This document shows, piece after piece, positions 1 to 12,785 of a stretch of DNA of 64,000 bases (position 1 is its first letter; every line of letters starts with the position of its first letter). Source of the DNA: Liolophura sinensis. Its lineage: Eukaryota > Mollusca > Polyplacophora > Chitonida > Chitonidae. The translations under genes were made by a program, and so were the position numbers. The DNA lies in assembly GCF_032854445.1 (NCBI RefSeq), contig NC_088307.1:3040001-3104000 (forward strand). Direction: 5' to 3'. The notes beneath the pieces are model-generated. The model saw nothing but the letters and a program-made list of their open reading frames with translations, made no database searches and had not been told where the DNA came from.

Positions 1-660
1 AAGAGAGTATGGTAGCTGACGAAACCGTGCCGCCCGAAAGAGACTACCGCTCCAGGCAGGAGGATGGACGAAAGTGCTCCGCGCACCGTACTGAGAGATT
101 CCCTTGAAACTCGGTCGGCTTCCCTAGTGGTGAACAAAACCCCATTTCAGTTGTAAATTCCCACGGCTTTTGAAGCCAACCACGTTGTAGAGTTGTAAAT
201 CTATCCTTTCGTGGAGAAATGCAGCTAATAGTCGACGGTCACAGATGCTGATAAATTGAGTGAGTAAGATTCAAACTGACACTGGCAGGGACTCCGACAC
301 GCCATGACCGTGGCTTGTCCGTTGAAACGTTGGCGCCTCGCGCTTCTGGCCGCCTTCCCGCGCGCGACCGCTATAATATAAATCCCCTCTTTTCGTGAAG
401 TTTTACTCCCATCCGCTAGACTCTCTGCTCCATCTACTTCATTGCAAATGCTGCGGAGAATCAATAACTGTACAGAGCCGAGCACCCTGGCAGCAGCTCG
501 CCCATTTCCCCTTCGTCTCACCCCCTTCTAGTCCAGTCTCCCGCTCAGTTGTAAACGAGTCCACATTCCGATGTGCCCAAAGATTCCGCTACTTCGGCGT
601 GTCACGTGACGCGGGCACTCCAGCTGCTGACTGTGAAATGTGACGTCACAGCGGCAGTTA
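1..660. promoter_or_regulatory. Possible promoter-like region
   Basis: The stretch 300-660 is richer in CpG than its surroundings. It holds a TATA-like ctataatataaatc at 370-383, the palindromic E-box gtcacgtgac at 601-610 and a perfect CRE palindrome tgacgtca at 641-648. I see no adjoining recognisable coding exon. A short open frame at 3-107 on the plus strand, open from the window edge, has no known motif. The promoter reading is inference only. Confidence 0.3.
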
Positions 661-1461
661 TCAAAGAAAACCGGGTTAAAAAGATCTTTTTCTCTCCGAT
701 TTGGCCAGAGGTCTTTTTGGCTTTTTTCAAAGACAAGCGCTGTTTCTAAGTCTGCATTGAGCTGATATCCCATGCCTTGTTACACTCGCTATTCACACAC
801 AGAAGTCCCGACTTAAAACGCCTTAAAAGCCGGACCAGACTTTGTGCAATATCAGATCCCCAAACTTAGCAAGGTTTCCGGTCGCTTGTTAGAACTTGAA
901 TGTTTGAAAGGTTACCTCCAAATATAATGGAGTGCCTTCACACTGAATTAGACAGGGAAACTATTGATCCATATTAGGTCCTTTTTTGTCAAAGATGAAG
1001 ACATATTGGGGGCTTTACAAATCGGCCTTCTTTACGCAAGCCTTGCATGTAGGCCTATATAGGCTCTTCCACTAGTTGACACCGATGCTTTTTGGCCTAC
1101 TATTACGCGTACCCGATCAGATCGGCGAGTGGCCACGCAGTTCCACACAATACACAGTTCACAAATAAAATACATAGGCCTATGTGACCTTGCATCTTTG
1201 ACATCGCGAGTTCTAGCCCATTTCTCGCTCTCAGCATGGTATTGCAACGTATTTCTCGCATGACTCAATCATTCCATTTTTTCCCCTGGAAGACTCTAGC
1301 CTTCAATGTCCTCGTCAGCCTGTTTATGTGAATAGTGCAACGTTGTATATTCTCAGCAAAAAATTTCATACAAGGCATGGGATTTCTTCTGCCAAGTTAT
1401 AGGCTATTTTTCCGTAAGCGAGAATGTTAACGTTACAGCACCCAAAATTTTATGGCCAGTG
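661..1461. other. No gene seen
   Basis: Unique-looking sequence with no recognised coding motif, repeat or RNA. Confidence 0.5.
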
Positions 1462-1727
1462 GGAGCTTCGGTGGCTCAGTTGGTTATCGCGCTAGCGCAG
1501 CGTAATGACCCAGGAGCCTCTCACCAATGCAGTCGCTGTGAGTTCAAGTCCAGCTTATGCTGGCTTCCTCTCCGGCCGTAAGTATGAAATATCCCTGCAC
1601 TTTGCGGATGGTTGTGGGTTTCCTCCGTACTCTGTCCAATTTTCTCCCACCATAATGCTGGCCGCCGTCGTATAAGTGAAAAATTCTTAAGTACGGGGTA
1701 AAACACCAATCAAATAAATAAATAAAT
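1462..1727 (+). mobile_element. tRNA-derived SINE, near full length
   Basis: The head cttcggtggctcagttgg, the B-box-like gagttcaagtccagc, the conserved body (ggatggttgtgggttt, ccataatgctggccgccgtc) and a (aaat)n tail are in plus orientation. Its tail faces the tail of the next copy. Confidence 0.93.
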
Positions 1728-1737
1728 CATGGGCAAT

Positions 1738-1868
1738 AATTTATTTATTTATCTGATTGGTGTTTTACGCCGTACTAAAGACTATATCACTTATACGACG
1801 GTGGCCATTACGGTGAGAGGAAACCGGGCAGAGCCCGGGGGAAACGCACGTCCACCCGCAGGTTTCAT
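1738..1868 (-). mobile_element. Partial SINE, inverted relative to its neighbour
   Basis: Tail and body (ttatttatctgattggtg, accgggcagagcccggggg) in minus orientation, starting about 10 bp after the previous copy's tail. The two form an inverted repeat. Confidence 0.92.
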
Positions 1869-2019
1869 GGCCAATAAACATGAGTGCTTACAATTACCTT
1901 GCTCTTTTAACCCGAACCTGAAACTGTATCGCTCTCTACGCTTTCTTAACATCACTGCGACAGTGCACTACGTAGGCTTGAACTTTGTATGGAAAGCGAA
2001 CGCCGCCAAAAATATATCT

Positions 2020-2095
2020 CCCTTACCACACAAGCATCTCCCTTACCACACAAGCATCTCCCAAACAAACAAGCATCTCCCTTGCCACACAAGCG
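2020..2095. repeat. 20-bp tandem repeat, about 4 copies
   Basis: Units of the type catctcccttaccacacaag with one variant unit carrying caaacaaacaag. Confidence 0.9.
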
Positions 2096-2315
2096 CCCTC
2101 CTTGTGTGCTGCTTCACTGAGACGCCTTACCAAAGGCCCCGCCCCAACCATTATACTGATACGGGTCAACCAGTCGTTGCATTATCCCCTTCATGCTGAA
2201 CGCCAAGCGAGGAAGTTACAACTTCCTCTTTTAAGGTCTTAGCTGTGACGCGACCCAGAATTGACCCTGGATCTACCGCTCCCGAAGCGGACGTTCTACC
2301 AGTAATGGTATTGAA

Positions 2316-2412
2316 AAGCATGCGGGACTTCTTCGCCAAGCATGCGGGACTTCTTCGCCAAGCATGCGGGACTTATCGCCAAGCATGCGCGACTTCTTCG
2401 CCAAGCATACGG
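2316..2412. repeat. 22-bp tandem repeat, about 4 copies
   Basis: Units of the type aagcatgcgggacttcttcg cc, one with a 3-bp deletion. Confidence 0.9.
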
Positions 2413-2419
2413 ACAGGTT

Positions 2420-3940
2420 CTTAAGGACAGAAGATTGATTGACTGATTTATCTTCCTTTTACGCCCTGGACAATTGCCACTGAACATTCATTTTACATAA
2501 ATCAAGGCTTCACAGTATATTTCCAAATGGCTGAGTACACTTTCATAGCCAAATATATTTACAACTAAATAATTTCACAAAAACCATTAATTCACTATGA
2601 TACGCAATTGTATAGGCCTACTCTATACATACAAGGAATCAAGGGGATTTCAGAAAGCTAGATTATTTCGGAAACTCTGCCTTCATGCATTTTTATATTT
2701 TTTCCAAGCAACTTTTGAATGTGGCAATTAAAAGAAAAGACAACACTGGACCAAATAGTAAATGAATCCAGCATAAACTCTAGAACTTTAAAGGCTTAAC
2801 TTGAGTGATGCTGCATAACCGAGTCAACTCATGCAGATACCACGGAAGTGCATACATTGGATTACATTTTGCTGCAAAGTACAGATTTCTAACTCTCATA
2901 TATTTCGATTTACATACCACTGAAATCACGTAACTAAGTAAATCGTCATATTTACGTAAACATTTTACACAGAATTGGTGAATTCAACTGTAAATTTCAA
3001 AAAATGGTAAAAAACGTTTTCTCTGCAGTGGCAGGATTTTCTCCACGGTTTACACCCCAGAGAAAACAATTTTCACTGTTTTTCGACGTTTATAGCTGAA
3101 TTTATCAATTGTATGTAAAATGTTTTTGTTTCTACATTAATTTGCTTTCGTACATGTTTTAAATTCCTTCATGTTAATGAAACGTTTCTACTATAGGAAT
3201 TCCTTTGAATTATTGTACAAATCAGTAGAAAAAGTGAAAAATTTCGAATGGCACTAACAGGCCACCGTAGATATTATTATTTTTTACTATATCTCAGAAA
3301 GCAAGGGCAGATTCGGAATCATTGCCCCAAAATACACCGGAATAGATATAAAAAGTTATATCATAATGCAAACCCATTTATCAAAGCTTTATATTCGGTC
3401 AGTGGCGAGCTTTTAATGCCTTTGTTAAACTTTATGTACTTCTCTATATGTATATTAAGTTTCAGATGGATCCGTCAGTTGGTTCTGGAGAAGAATATGT
3501 TTATGTGCATTGCTCGAAATCCAATATGTCCACCAAACTAAGTGACCTACAAGAACAGACATCAAAACTCTAAAAGATAATATCCGCAGGAATTTTGCTG
3601 CCGAATTTCAAAAAGCTGCGATTTGCCGTTTTCTATTAAAACGACAAAAACCATTGTCCCAAATGAATAATTTCAAAATTCCGAGCAAGACAAATAGGCT
3701 TCCAGCTTTCCGCTTTGAAGTTTAAAATTATATGTTTGTTTTTCAACATTTTCATGCCTACCTTCAGTTTAAGGAAGATGTGGATAAATAATTACCAATG
3801 CATAACAAGAGAGGTAAACATGTGGAAATTCTAGATCTATTAAATTTACGTGAGTGCCATTTTGACCAGAACTCTCTAATTCCCGGCTAAATTATATACG
3901 TTGAATCTCATATTTAAAACAGAAAACAATGGACTCGATT
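2420..3940. other. No gene seen; AT-rich
   Basis: Mostly AT-rich. A small inverted repeat at about 3015-3080 pairs gttttctctg with cagagaaaac. Open frames here are short and without motifs. Confidence 0.5.
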
Positions 3941-3945
3941 GCTTA

Positions 3946-4040
3946 ATTGTTTTTTTACGTATCCACGAATACTTCACTTATACGACATCCGCCAGCATTA
4001 TCGTGCCCCGTGGAAATCCACGACCATCCACAGATCTTTT
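3946..4040 (-). mobile_element. Old SINE fragment
   Basis: Diverged tail and body motifs (aatacttcacttatacgaca, gccagcattatcgtg, aaatccacgaccatcc). Confidence 0.7.
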
Positions 4041-4925
4041 CCGCAGACACATATACTTTTCATATTGTTTTAAGCAATTAAGGATCGATTTTACCTCCTT
4101 AATGAGGAGCGGTAAATGTCTCTCGGACATGTGTTGCGTTCCATTGATTGTCATTACAGTCACTTAGTTGGACGTTAAAGTGAGCAGACGTGTAATATCG
4201 CTGTTGGGCTAAACAAGTGTTGACTAGAGGTTGTTGGATGTCGGACATATACATACTGTGTATACAGGACAAGGAGGAGACGCTGCCAATAAATGTACAC
4301 TACATAAGTGTCGGGATGGTTCGATAACCCTCTCCAACATGCCAGACTGAGCCAGAAATTACGATATTTATACGTCCAGTTTGGTTTATCAGATTTGTCT
4401 GCTATAGAATCAGGTATGTACATAAGGCTATGTACCGGACAACAGAATAATGACGCCCGAATTTGGCTAGACAGGACACGTCTCTGAAACAGGCTGTCAG
4501 AGCATACGGTCTTAATTCCGATATAACGTGTTATTGACTAGTTTTGTCTGTGAAATCATGAAGTAGGCCTTAAACAACCGAAATAAAAGATGTTCTTGAT
4601 GCAAGGAAAACTGTTATCCGTGTTGGAGGTGAATTATGTATGAAGAGGACGCTAAAATAACAAACACAAACTAATCACCATCAACGAGATAAACACGATG
4701 AAATTCAACTCTTTGGGATCCGTCATTGTGCATGCAAGTGGGTTGTCGCATTTGGAATGGAGCTATCGTTTGCATGAGGTGAATCAAATGAGGTGTATGT
4801 GTCACACATTTTAAAACAGGAAACTTTAACCTTGAGCTGAAATGTGCCGACAAGAAATGAGAAAGGATTTAGTCTGTTCCTTTGAGATGCCCAAAGAGGG
4901 CATACATGTTGTACTATTTACCTTA

Positions 4926-5100
4926 TTCATTTGATTGATTTTTACGTCATACTGAAGAAGATTTCACCTATATGACGGCGGCCAGCATAATAGTGGAAGG
5001 CAGCTAGACAGAACCCGGAGAAAACCCACGACCACCCCCAGGTTGCTGCAGGCCTCCTGCGTACGTCCGGAGTGGAAGCCTGCATGAGCGGGTACGTTTT
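4926..5100 (-). mobile_element. SINE fragment
   Basis: Diverged minus-orientation copy: gatttcacctatatgacggc, gccagcataatagtgg, aacccacgaccacccccagg. Confidence 0.85.
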
Positions 5101-5401
5101 AAAGCTATTCTAAAAAAGACCAACCGGGGTTTTACTTCCGTGTCAGGAGAGGTCGATTTTCCCGACATATTTAGAATACATGTAACCATTAGTGAACATG
5201 GATATACGATGTCGTTGTTGAGATAAAAAGGCGTTAATACAGACACATCTGGTTATTGAGACCTTTTACTGCAGCGTGTTCATGAAGTAGGCATGCTCAG
5301 GATGATCAGTATGAAAGATGGTTTTAACGGGAAGGAAATAGTATAGTCATAACTATAATAGTATGGAAATGTTTCTTGAATTGAAATAGGAGCATATTTA
5401 T

Positions 5402-5545
5402 GATTTATTTATTTGAATGGTGTTTTACTCAAGAATATTTCATTTACTCGACAACGGCCAGCATTATGGTGGGAAACCGGGCATTGCCGGGCGGAAACCC
5501 ACGAACATCTGCAGGTTGATAGCAGACCTTCCCACATATTTATGA
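5402..5545 (-). mobile_element. SINE fragment
   Basis: Minus-orientation tail and body with a short deletion after gtgttttact (tttatttatttgaatggtg, gccagcattatggtggga). Confidence 0.88.
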
Positions 5546-5559
5546 TAAGCAAAGGCTAA

Positions 5560-7255
5560 GTCAGGACGTTTGACAGGTACCTGCCGACGGTAGCTGGTTC
5601 ACATATATTTATATATAGTTTCGGATAGAATCGATAACTCTTCTTACATGGCACAATGTGCTAGATTAATGGTGGTTTCCGTTGGCCACACAGGTCACGT
5701 GTCTGACAACAGACTGTCACGGCCTATCTGACAGCCATCTTGGCACAGGTTACATGGCGAGCGGATGTTCACTTTTGGCAGCAGAATTGTAGCGGATGTC
5801 CAGTTTTGGCAGCAGAATTGTACCCCACATAGGTTCATTATAGTCAGTATGGAAGGATTTCTTAGAGTGCTACTGACAAGGTGTTAGGAAACAAAAAGGA
5901 CATCATCGAAAAAAAAAATTAAAACTACCGGAATGCAGATATGATTTTTTCCGCTTAATCGTCTTCTTGTAATGAGTAATTGACTTTTGCCACTCCTGAA
6001 CGAACGGTTTTTGCGACGTCATAAGTTGTAGCGTCAGTTTCAAAATAATTAACACTCGAGACTTGATACTGAAGTAAAGACGTTGAACATGTCATTCATT
6101 TCAAATCTAAAACGCAAATGCAGTCTGTTTCAAGTCGGTGATTACCGTATATAAAACAGATACAATGCATGTGCTACAATGGACGAGAAACTGAATCTCT
6201 TCCGTTACGAGTCATAAATATAGTGTTTATTACCCCTCCCCCCCCCCCCCCACCCGCCTCCCCAAGGCATTTATATATTTCTTTGGTTGCAATTTTTTTC
6301 ACGCCATGTTCAATAATTATTCATGATTCAAGAAATACGGGTATCCATGAAGTACACTACCCCCCGTTTCCCAGTAACTGACAAACCAGCTCTTGTTTTT
6401 CTTGAGTAAAACACTCCGGCTTTCACCAACGATGAACTTGACAACAATGGCACATATATGAGGAAAATTTGTGAAGAAAGCCATTCACCGCGAATAAAGT
6501 TAAAAGAAAAAACAAAAGAAAAAAAAAAACAGGTCACCAGATCCATCGATAGCTAACCTTTACGCTGCGAACGCCAAGCTGGTAAGGTATCAAGACTGCT
6601 ATTGCCATAGGTCACCCGACAGACGTCATTTGTAAGCCTACCTCAAGCTACGATTTGCGCCGTCTTCATGTAATGTTTAATGCGTTGTTTTTGATGCACA
6701 ACATTTACACAGCATTCAAGGTAGTCTGTTCAAATTATGGAACAATTTTAAGCGAAATCATCTCAAATGCAACCTAGTTATAGGTTAAAATAAATATGTA
6801 AGGCAAAAGAGTTCGTAAAATATGGCTTTAAAAGCCCATTGTAGAAAATTGTTCTATGGTGTACTTTTCTCGAGAGGTAAAACGTGTAAACCACATTACA
6901 AAAAGTATTTAAATAAAGACTTATTGTAATTTTTGCGTATCGAAGAGTACTTCATTCCATTCTTTAGGTACACAAAGAATAGCTCCATGGGAAAAGGGGA
7001 GTCATGCTGAAGCCTGCGCTTGTAAAAGGTTGAAGTTTATTCTTTACAATTAACTCTTGCAATGCTGTTACGTTGCTATTTCCGGAGAAATAACTCCTGA
7101 ACGAAACTCATCAGCCATTTCCAGCGCAGCATATTTCAGCAGTTGTATTTACCTGAGCGTAACGGCTGTTAAGAATACGCCTGGTGTCTTTATGTCACAA
7201 TAGCTCACTGGCAAATACAAAGGTGTGCATATCAACACCTGGTAGCTCATGAGGT
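5560..7255. repeat. Long repeat block, copy 1
   Basis: Colinear with 8110-10440. Shared motifs in order are gtttcggatagaatcgataa, cacgtgtctgacaacagact, ggatttcttagagtgct, aactgaatctcttccg, aggtcaccagatccat and ggtaaaacgtgtaaac. No coding motif is visible; it is probably an old non-autonomous element or duplication. A run of c at 6237-6252 is a length-variable tract. Confidence 0.85.
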
Positions 7256-7259
7256 TAAA

Positions 7260-7650
7260 TCTAAAATGACGCAATATTCATTTACAGGGCTGCAGTTCAA
7301 GGCCATTCTCAAGAATTTTTTCACTGTCAGTATTATCGGTGGAGGAAAGCGGTGTTCCTGTGGTAAACCGACTTTACAAACAAATTTTCTAACAAACTTT
7401 TCTACAAGTGCAAACAAATGTACACCATATTGGCGAAAGACAAGTGGCCATCGACGAACCCTGGGCTGTGTAGCCTGCCACGGGAACGTACCCGTCCCTT
7501 ATGCCCAAGGTCCCAAAAGGAGTAAGAGTGCGGGGCAGGAAGCAATATAGCATTATAGTCTTAATTCACTCTACGTTTTTAAAATTATTAAGCATTGAAA
7601 TGGACCAAACTATGATTTACATGGTAATGGAAACTCGGCCATAAAAACGA
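7260..7650. other. No gene seen
   Basis: A 94-codon open frame starts at 7266 but has no family motif, and I do not call it a gene. Confidence 0.4.
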
Positions 7651-7768
7651 TGGGCTTCCCCTAGGCTCTGCCCGATTCCTTCCCACCATAATGCTGGCCG
7701 CAGTCGTATAATTGAAATATTCTTAAGTACGGCGTAAAACACCAATCAAATAAATAAATAAATAAATG
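7650..7768 (+). mobile_element. SINE, 3' half
   Basis: Body and tail (gggctctgcccg-like block, ccataatgctggccgcagtc, aacaccaatcaaataaataa) in plus orientation; the head is missing. Confidence 0.9.
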
Positions 7769-8109
7769 AACAAGTAAAACTGATGGTAACAATATTATGT
7801 ACAGTCGCTTATGACCGTGACTTTAGTCTTCAGTGTCCTGATCGATGATGATTTTACATGCCTGACTTTGACCATATAATTCATTGTCACAGTGACTAAA
7901 TCGCTTATGGTTACGCCGACCATAATTGTTATGGTAAGGCAGCGACCATTACTTTTCGTGACTCGGGCCATATTTTTCATGCTTGCTCTGACCGTATTTT
8001 TATGGGTAGGCTGCGACTGTGGAGAAGCAGTAAAGAAAACACACATGTATCGGTACGTATTCCTCCAAGAACAATTATGTGCTAACGAGAATAACTGCAT
8101 GAAACATAT

Positions 8110-10440
8110 ACTTTTATGACAATAAGTGTACTGTATATTTTCGGATCGAATCGATAACCCTCTTACATACCGCAGTGTGCTGGATTAATGATTATTTCAG
8201 CTGGCCAGACACGTCACGTGTCTGACAACAGACTGTCATGGCATATCCTCCGGCCATTGTGGCGCAGATTTACATCCCTGGAGGTTGTCCAATTTTGACA
8301 GCAGCATTGTGAAGTACTCATTATAACCAGTATTTAAGGATTTCTTAAAGTGCTATACTGACAGATGTTTTAGAATACCAAAGAGCATCATCCGATGAAA
8401 GCTTAAACTAGTGGAATGCAGATGTTCTTTTTTTGCGTGAAATTGGCTCGAATGGGTTCTTTGACCACTCCCTAAGTGGACAATCGCCATCATGTATGTG
8501 CAAGGCCAATGACTTGTGACGTCTTTAAGTGGCATAGCCAGATTAAAAGCACAAAAATAACTTGAGATTTGACTATGATGTAACTGTGTTAAAATTACCA
8601 CACTGTTTCAATCTAACAACGCAAATGTGGTTTATTTCTTGTTGGTGACTCTTTAAAAATAGATAGTATACATTTGTTACGAGGTACAAGAAACCGAATC
8701 TCTCCATGTACCACTGTAGTTATGGATACAGTGTTTATTAATCTCCTATATTTACGATCACTTGTTAAACATTTATATATTTCTTCGTTTCGAGTTTCTA
8801 CGCCGTGTACAGTAGTTGTTTCACTTACACTCGACGGTGGTCAGGAAATGTGGGTGACCGAGAAGTAAAACTATCCTCCTCTTCTGGGTACCTGATAAAT
8901 ATTCTGAAGCAAAATCTCAAGTGGGATCAGCAAGAACGGAATTCGAACCTGGGATCCCATTGCCCGGTCAGCGTTAGATCGTCCGCAGTAACAACAATGT
9001 GTCAAGCGACTGTCTCAGTGTATGCACTACTTCTTTGATGAGCTTGATTTGTTAAACATGTATTTATTTGACTGGGTTTAAGCTGCGCTAAAATATATAT
9101 ATTGTTTTGTGCGTTGGATATCATCGACCGATCGTCGGCTATCTGAAATCGTTCTGACACGTTCAAACGCCCGACGATAGATCGTAGCGTCACGCAACGA
9201 TATAGTACGAAACAGTGGAATGATGCTAGCAACGTCGTTCCGTCTCTTCGCAGCATCGTTTCATCGATTCGCACTATCGTGTGATCGATTCACATCCTCG
9301 TTATACAGCTTCGTGTTGTCGTTCCAATGCATCGTCCCACAGTACGACGATGGCTATAATCAACTTTCAGAATTATAGGCTATTTCATACATTAAAGGAT
9401 TTCGAACGTTATGATTTACAGAGTATAGTATCGACTTCAACACAGCCAGTCTGCCCCTTACCCACGAGGTTGCAGCTCGAACCCAGCTCCAGTCAGGAGG
9501 TTTGTTTACTGTCTGGTGAATTGTATGTGTGTTTTTTTGTTTTTTTCACTTCAGGAACTCAGGCCTTCTCCTACGATAAACCTGGCAACAATCGGACTTA
9601 TATAAGAAGAAAGTTCTTGAAAAAACTATTAACCACCGATCAAGTAAGAAAAAATTAATGAATCCACACAAAAAAATATATAAATCAGGTCACCAGATCC
9701 ATCCGTGGTTGAGATACGTATCCCTTATGCTGCTAACGCCAATTCGGTAAAGTGTCACACGTTGCACGTACTTTATAAGCTCACCTCAATCTGTGTGTTC
9801 CATTCTTATGATGTAAGTTGTAATGCCCCTACTTCTGATGACCTACATACACATTTTCGCTAGTCTGTTAAAACTATTTTGTTTGTGTAACAATGCAAAG
9901 TAAAGCCATCCCCGATGCAATAATTCAGTTGTGGGGCTAAAATCAAAATGTAAGCAAAAAAGTCCGTGAAATATGGCTCCAAAAATCCAATGTTGAAAAT
10001 TGTTCTTTGGGGCACTTTTCTCGAGAGGTAAAAACTCGCAAAAAATTACAAACAGTATTTAAATGGACACTTGTTGTAATTACTGCGGTTGTAAGTGCAC
10101 TTTATTCCAGTCTTTATGTACACAGTAATGGTGCCATGGAAAAAGGGGAGTCATGCTAAAGCCTGCACGTTTAAAAGGTTGAAGCTCTTCCTTTACGACT
10201 AACTCGTGCAATGTTATTACATTGGTGATTTCTGAGAATTAACTCCTGGACGAAATTCACCTGTGTTTTTTTTTTTGTGTGTTTTTTTTTTGTCACATAA
10301 CCTGGCATATTTCAGCTGTTGCACTTTTGAAGGCATGACCGCTGTTTAGAATACGCCTCGTGCGTTTATGCCAGAGTAATTCCCATGCATACAGTAAAGA
10401 GTGTACATATCTACACGTCATGATCCTGGTGCTTGAATGG
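8110..10440. repeat. Long repeat block, copy 2, with an insertion
   Basis: Colinear with 5560-7255 (ttttcggatcgaatcgataa, cacgtgtctgacaacagact, aggatttcttaaagtgct, aaccgaatctctcc, aggtcaccagatccat). About 700 bp extra at roughly 8830-9540 holds a tRNA-like ggaattcgaacctgggat and the foldback-type repeat at 9110-9360. A third, more diverged piece is at 4300-4520. Confidence 0.85.
9110..9360. repeat. Foldback-type tcatcg/ttcgcac repeat
   Basis: Contains catcgtttcatcgattcgca and ctatcgtgtgatcgattc, nearly identical to units at 48085-48130, plus self-complementary stretches (ccgatcgtcggc, cgacgatagatcgtagcg). Confidence 0.75.
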
Positions 10441-10800
10441 TAAAGGAAGGAGTATTCATTTACTCTAATTCTTCAGCCTTTTCCACCGCCTCAGGGACCA
10501 ATATTTTGAAACATTCAGAAAGGACTATTGGGTCTAGATAAATAATTTGCACAATTTTATGAAACTTGCATCTTAAATGACACCCCCCCTCCAAAAAAAA
10601 TCCTTTTAGTGCCATTTTCATAATAATTGTATGCATAAATTCCACTGTAATATGTAAATAAAAATGATGATAACGATACAGAATTATGTTGCAACTAGCA
10701 AATTGACACTGTTTTTAGGGGTTCAGACTCATTTAACATGTTGCAACATGTTAGCACTTATTAAAATTTTAGGACATTATATAACATTTTTATTGTATAT
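10440..10800. other. No gene seen
   Basis: AT-rich sequence with c- and a-runs at about 10583-10600; nothing recognised. Confidence 0.5.
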
Positions 10801-10924
10801 TGCATTTTAAAGGTGTGGTTGTGTTACACAAACTGTGGAATTTGTTACACAACTGACACAATTTATGTGCTTCCCGTACACACAGTTGTATGCAGGTGCA
10901 TTTTTGACACAGTTCTGTGTAGGC

Positions 10925-11100
10925 TCACCATGGCACACTGTAGGCCCACCATTGGCACACTGTAGGCCCACCACTGGCACACTGTAGGCCCACCACTGGC
11001 ACACTGTAGGCCCACCACTGGCACACTGTAGGCCCTACCACTCGCACTCTGTAGGCCGTCCACACTGTAGTCCCACCCCACTCGCACACTGTAGGCCCAC
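10925..11100. repeat. 22-bp minisatellite, about 7 copies
   Basis: Units of the type ggcacactgtaggcccacca followed by ct, with terminal copies more diverged (ccactcgcac). Confidence 0.93.
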
Positions 11101-11640
11101 TGTCAAACTTGTGTTGTCGTTTTTCCTAATTTTTTTAGAAGATTATCAACGCGTTTTATAACTTGCAACTTTTATGTCATTGAAGCCATATATACAGGTC
11201 GATTTCAACTTATTGATTTATAATATAATAAAAACCTTTCAGCGTAAGATATAAATTCACAAAAAGTTGACTTTCAGTGTGCTTTACTGAGTACGCTGAT
11301 ATCTTTCGTTTTGTTGCCTTCATGTGCAAATCTATCAATCAAATGCGAAATTTGAAGCTGAATTGCAGGGTTTTCTAAATCAAGGATTTCATAATAAGAA
11401 AACAAAATGGGGGTGTAAAAATGGTGTCGGTGGGATGGTGGAAGTTGGGATTATTTTGTAAGAGCTGGATCGCGGTTACGACGAGGAGGTAAGGGGAGGT
11501 ATAGGCAGACAAGGACAGGACACTCACAGAACCTCCCAAGCGGTCCGACATAACCACCCATAACTTGTCATCAGTTACTGTACTGGCTTACCAATACACC
11601 GTGGCATAATTACCGTAAAACACGGATACACCTGTTACGT
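11100..11640. other. No gene seen
   Basis: AT-rich with no recognised motif. Confidence 0.5.
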
Positions 11641-11734
11641 TTGTGGTCTCATCTAGCTGTAATATATACAGCCAGGACGCAAGCAGGAGTGTGTATGTCT
11701 TACGTTATACAGTATCATGAAAACAGATATACAG

Positions 11735-12785
11735 TACAGAAAGCAAAACCAGAGCAGCGACAACACGGTGATAGACGTACAGCACAGAGAGTAAAACCAG
11801 AGAAGCGACAAAACGGTGATAGACGTACAGCACAGAGAGTAAAACCAGAGCAGCGACGACAGTGTGATAGGCGTACAACACAGAGAGTAAAACCAGAGCA
11901 GCGACAACACGGTGATAGACGTACAGCACAGAGAGTAAAACCAGAGCAGCGACGACAGTGTGATAGACGTACAGCACAGAGAGTAAAACCAGAACAGCGA
12001 CGACAATGTGACAGACGTACAACACAGAGAGTAAAACCAGAGCAGTGACGGCAGTTTGATAGACGTACAGCACAGAGAGTAAAACCATAACAAACAACGA
12101 CAGTGTGACAGACGTACAGCACAGAGAGTAAACCAGAGCAGCGACAGTAGTGTGACAGACGTACAGCACAGAGAGTAAAACCAGAGCAGCGACAACACGG
12201 TGATAGACGTACAGCACAGAGAGGAAAAGCCAGAGCAGCGACGACAGTGTGATAGACGTACAGCATAGAGAGTAAAACCAGAGCAGCCACAACACGGTGA
12301 TAGACATACAGCACAGAAAATAAAACCAGAGCAGCGACGACAGTGTGATAGACGTACAGCACAGAGAGTAAAACCAGAGCAGCGACAACACGGTGATAGA
12401 CGTACAGCACAGAGAGCAAAACCAGAGCAGCGACAACAGTATGACAGACGTACAGCATAGAGAGTAAAACCAGAGCAGCGACGACAGTATGACAGACGTA
12501 CAGCACAGAGAGTAAAACCAGAGCAGCGACGACAGTGTGATAGACGTACAGCACAGAGAGTAAAACCAGAGCAGCTACGACACGGTGATAGACGTACAGC
12601 ATAGAGAGGAAAAACCAGAGCAGCGACGACAGTGTGATAGACGTACAGCAAAGAGAGGAAAAACCAGAGCTGCGACGACACGGTGATAGACGTACAGCAC
12701 AGAGAGTAAAACCAGAGCAGCGACGACAGTGTGATAGACGTACAGCACAGAGAGTAAAAACAAAGCAGCGACAACAGTGTGGTAA
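11735..12785. repeat. 48-bp minisatellite, about 22 copies
   Basis: Units made of gacgtacagcacagagagta, aaaccagagcagcgac and gacagtgtgata, alternating with a variant carrying aacacggtgata. Because 48 is divisible by three, open frames up to 404 codons occur on the minus strand, with overlapping frames equally open; these are artefacts. The edge of the array grades into a dispersed repeat at 12730-12880. Confidence 0.97.

Noticed and set aside
1462-1540. tRNA gene
   Set aside because: The A- and B-box-like motifs belong to the SINE head; the sequence does not fold into an intact tRNA and is followed by the SINE body and tail.
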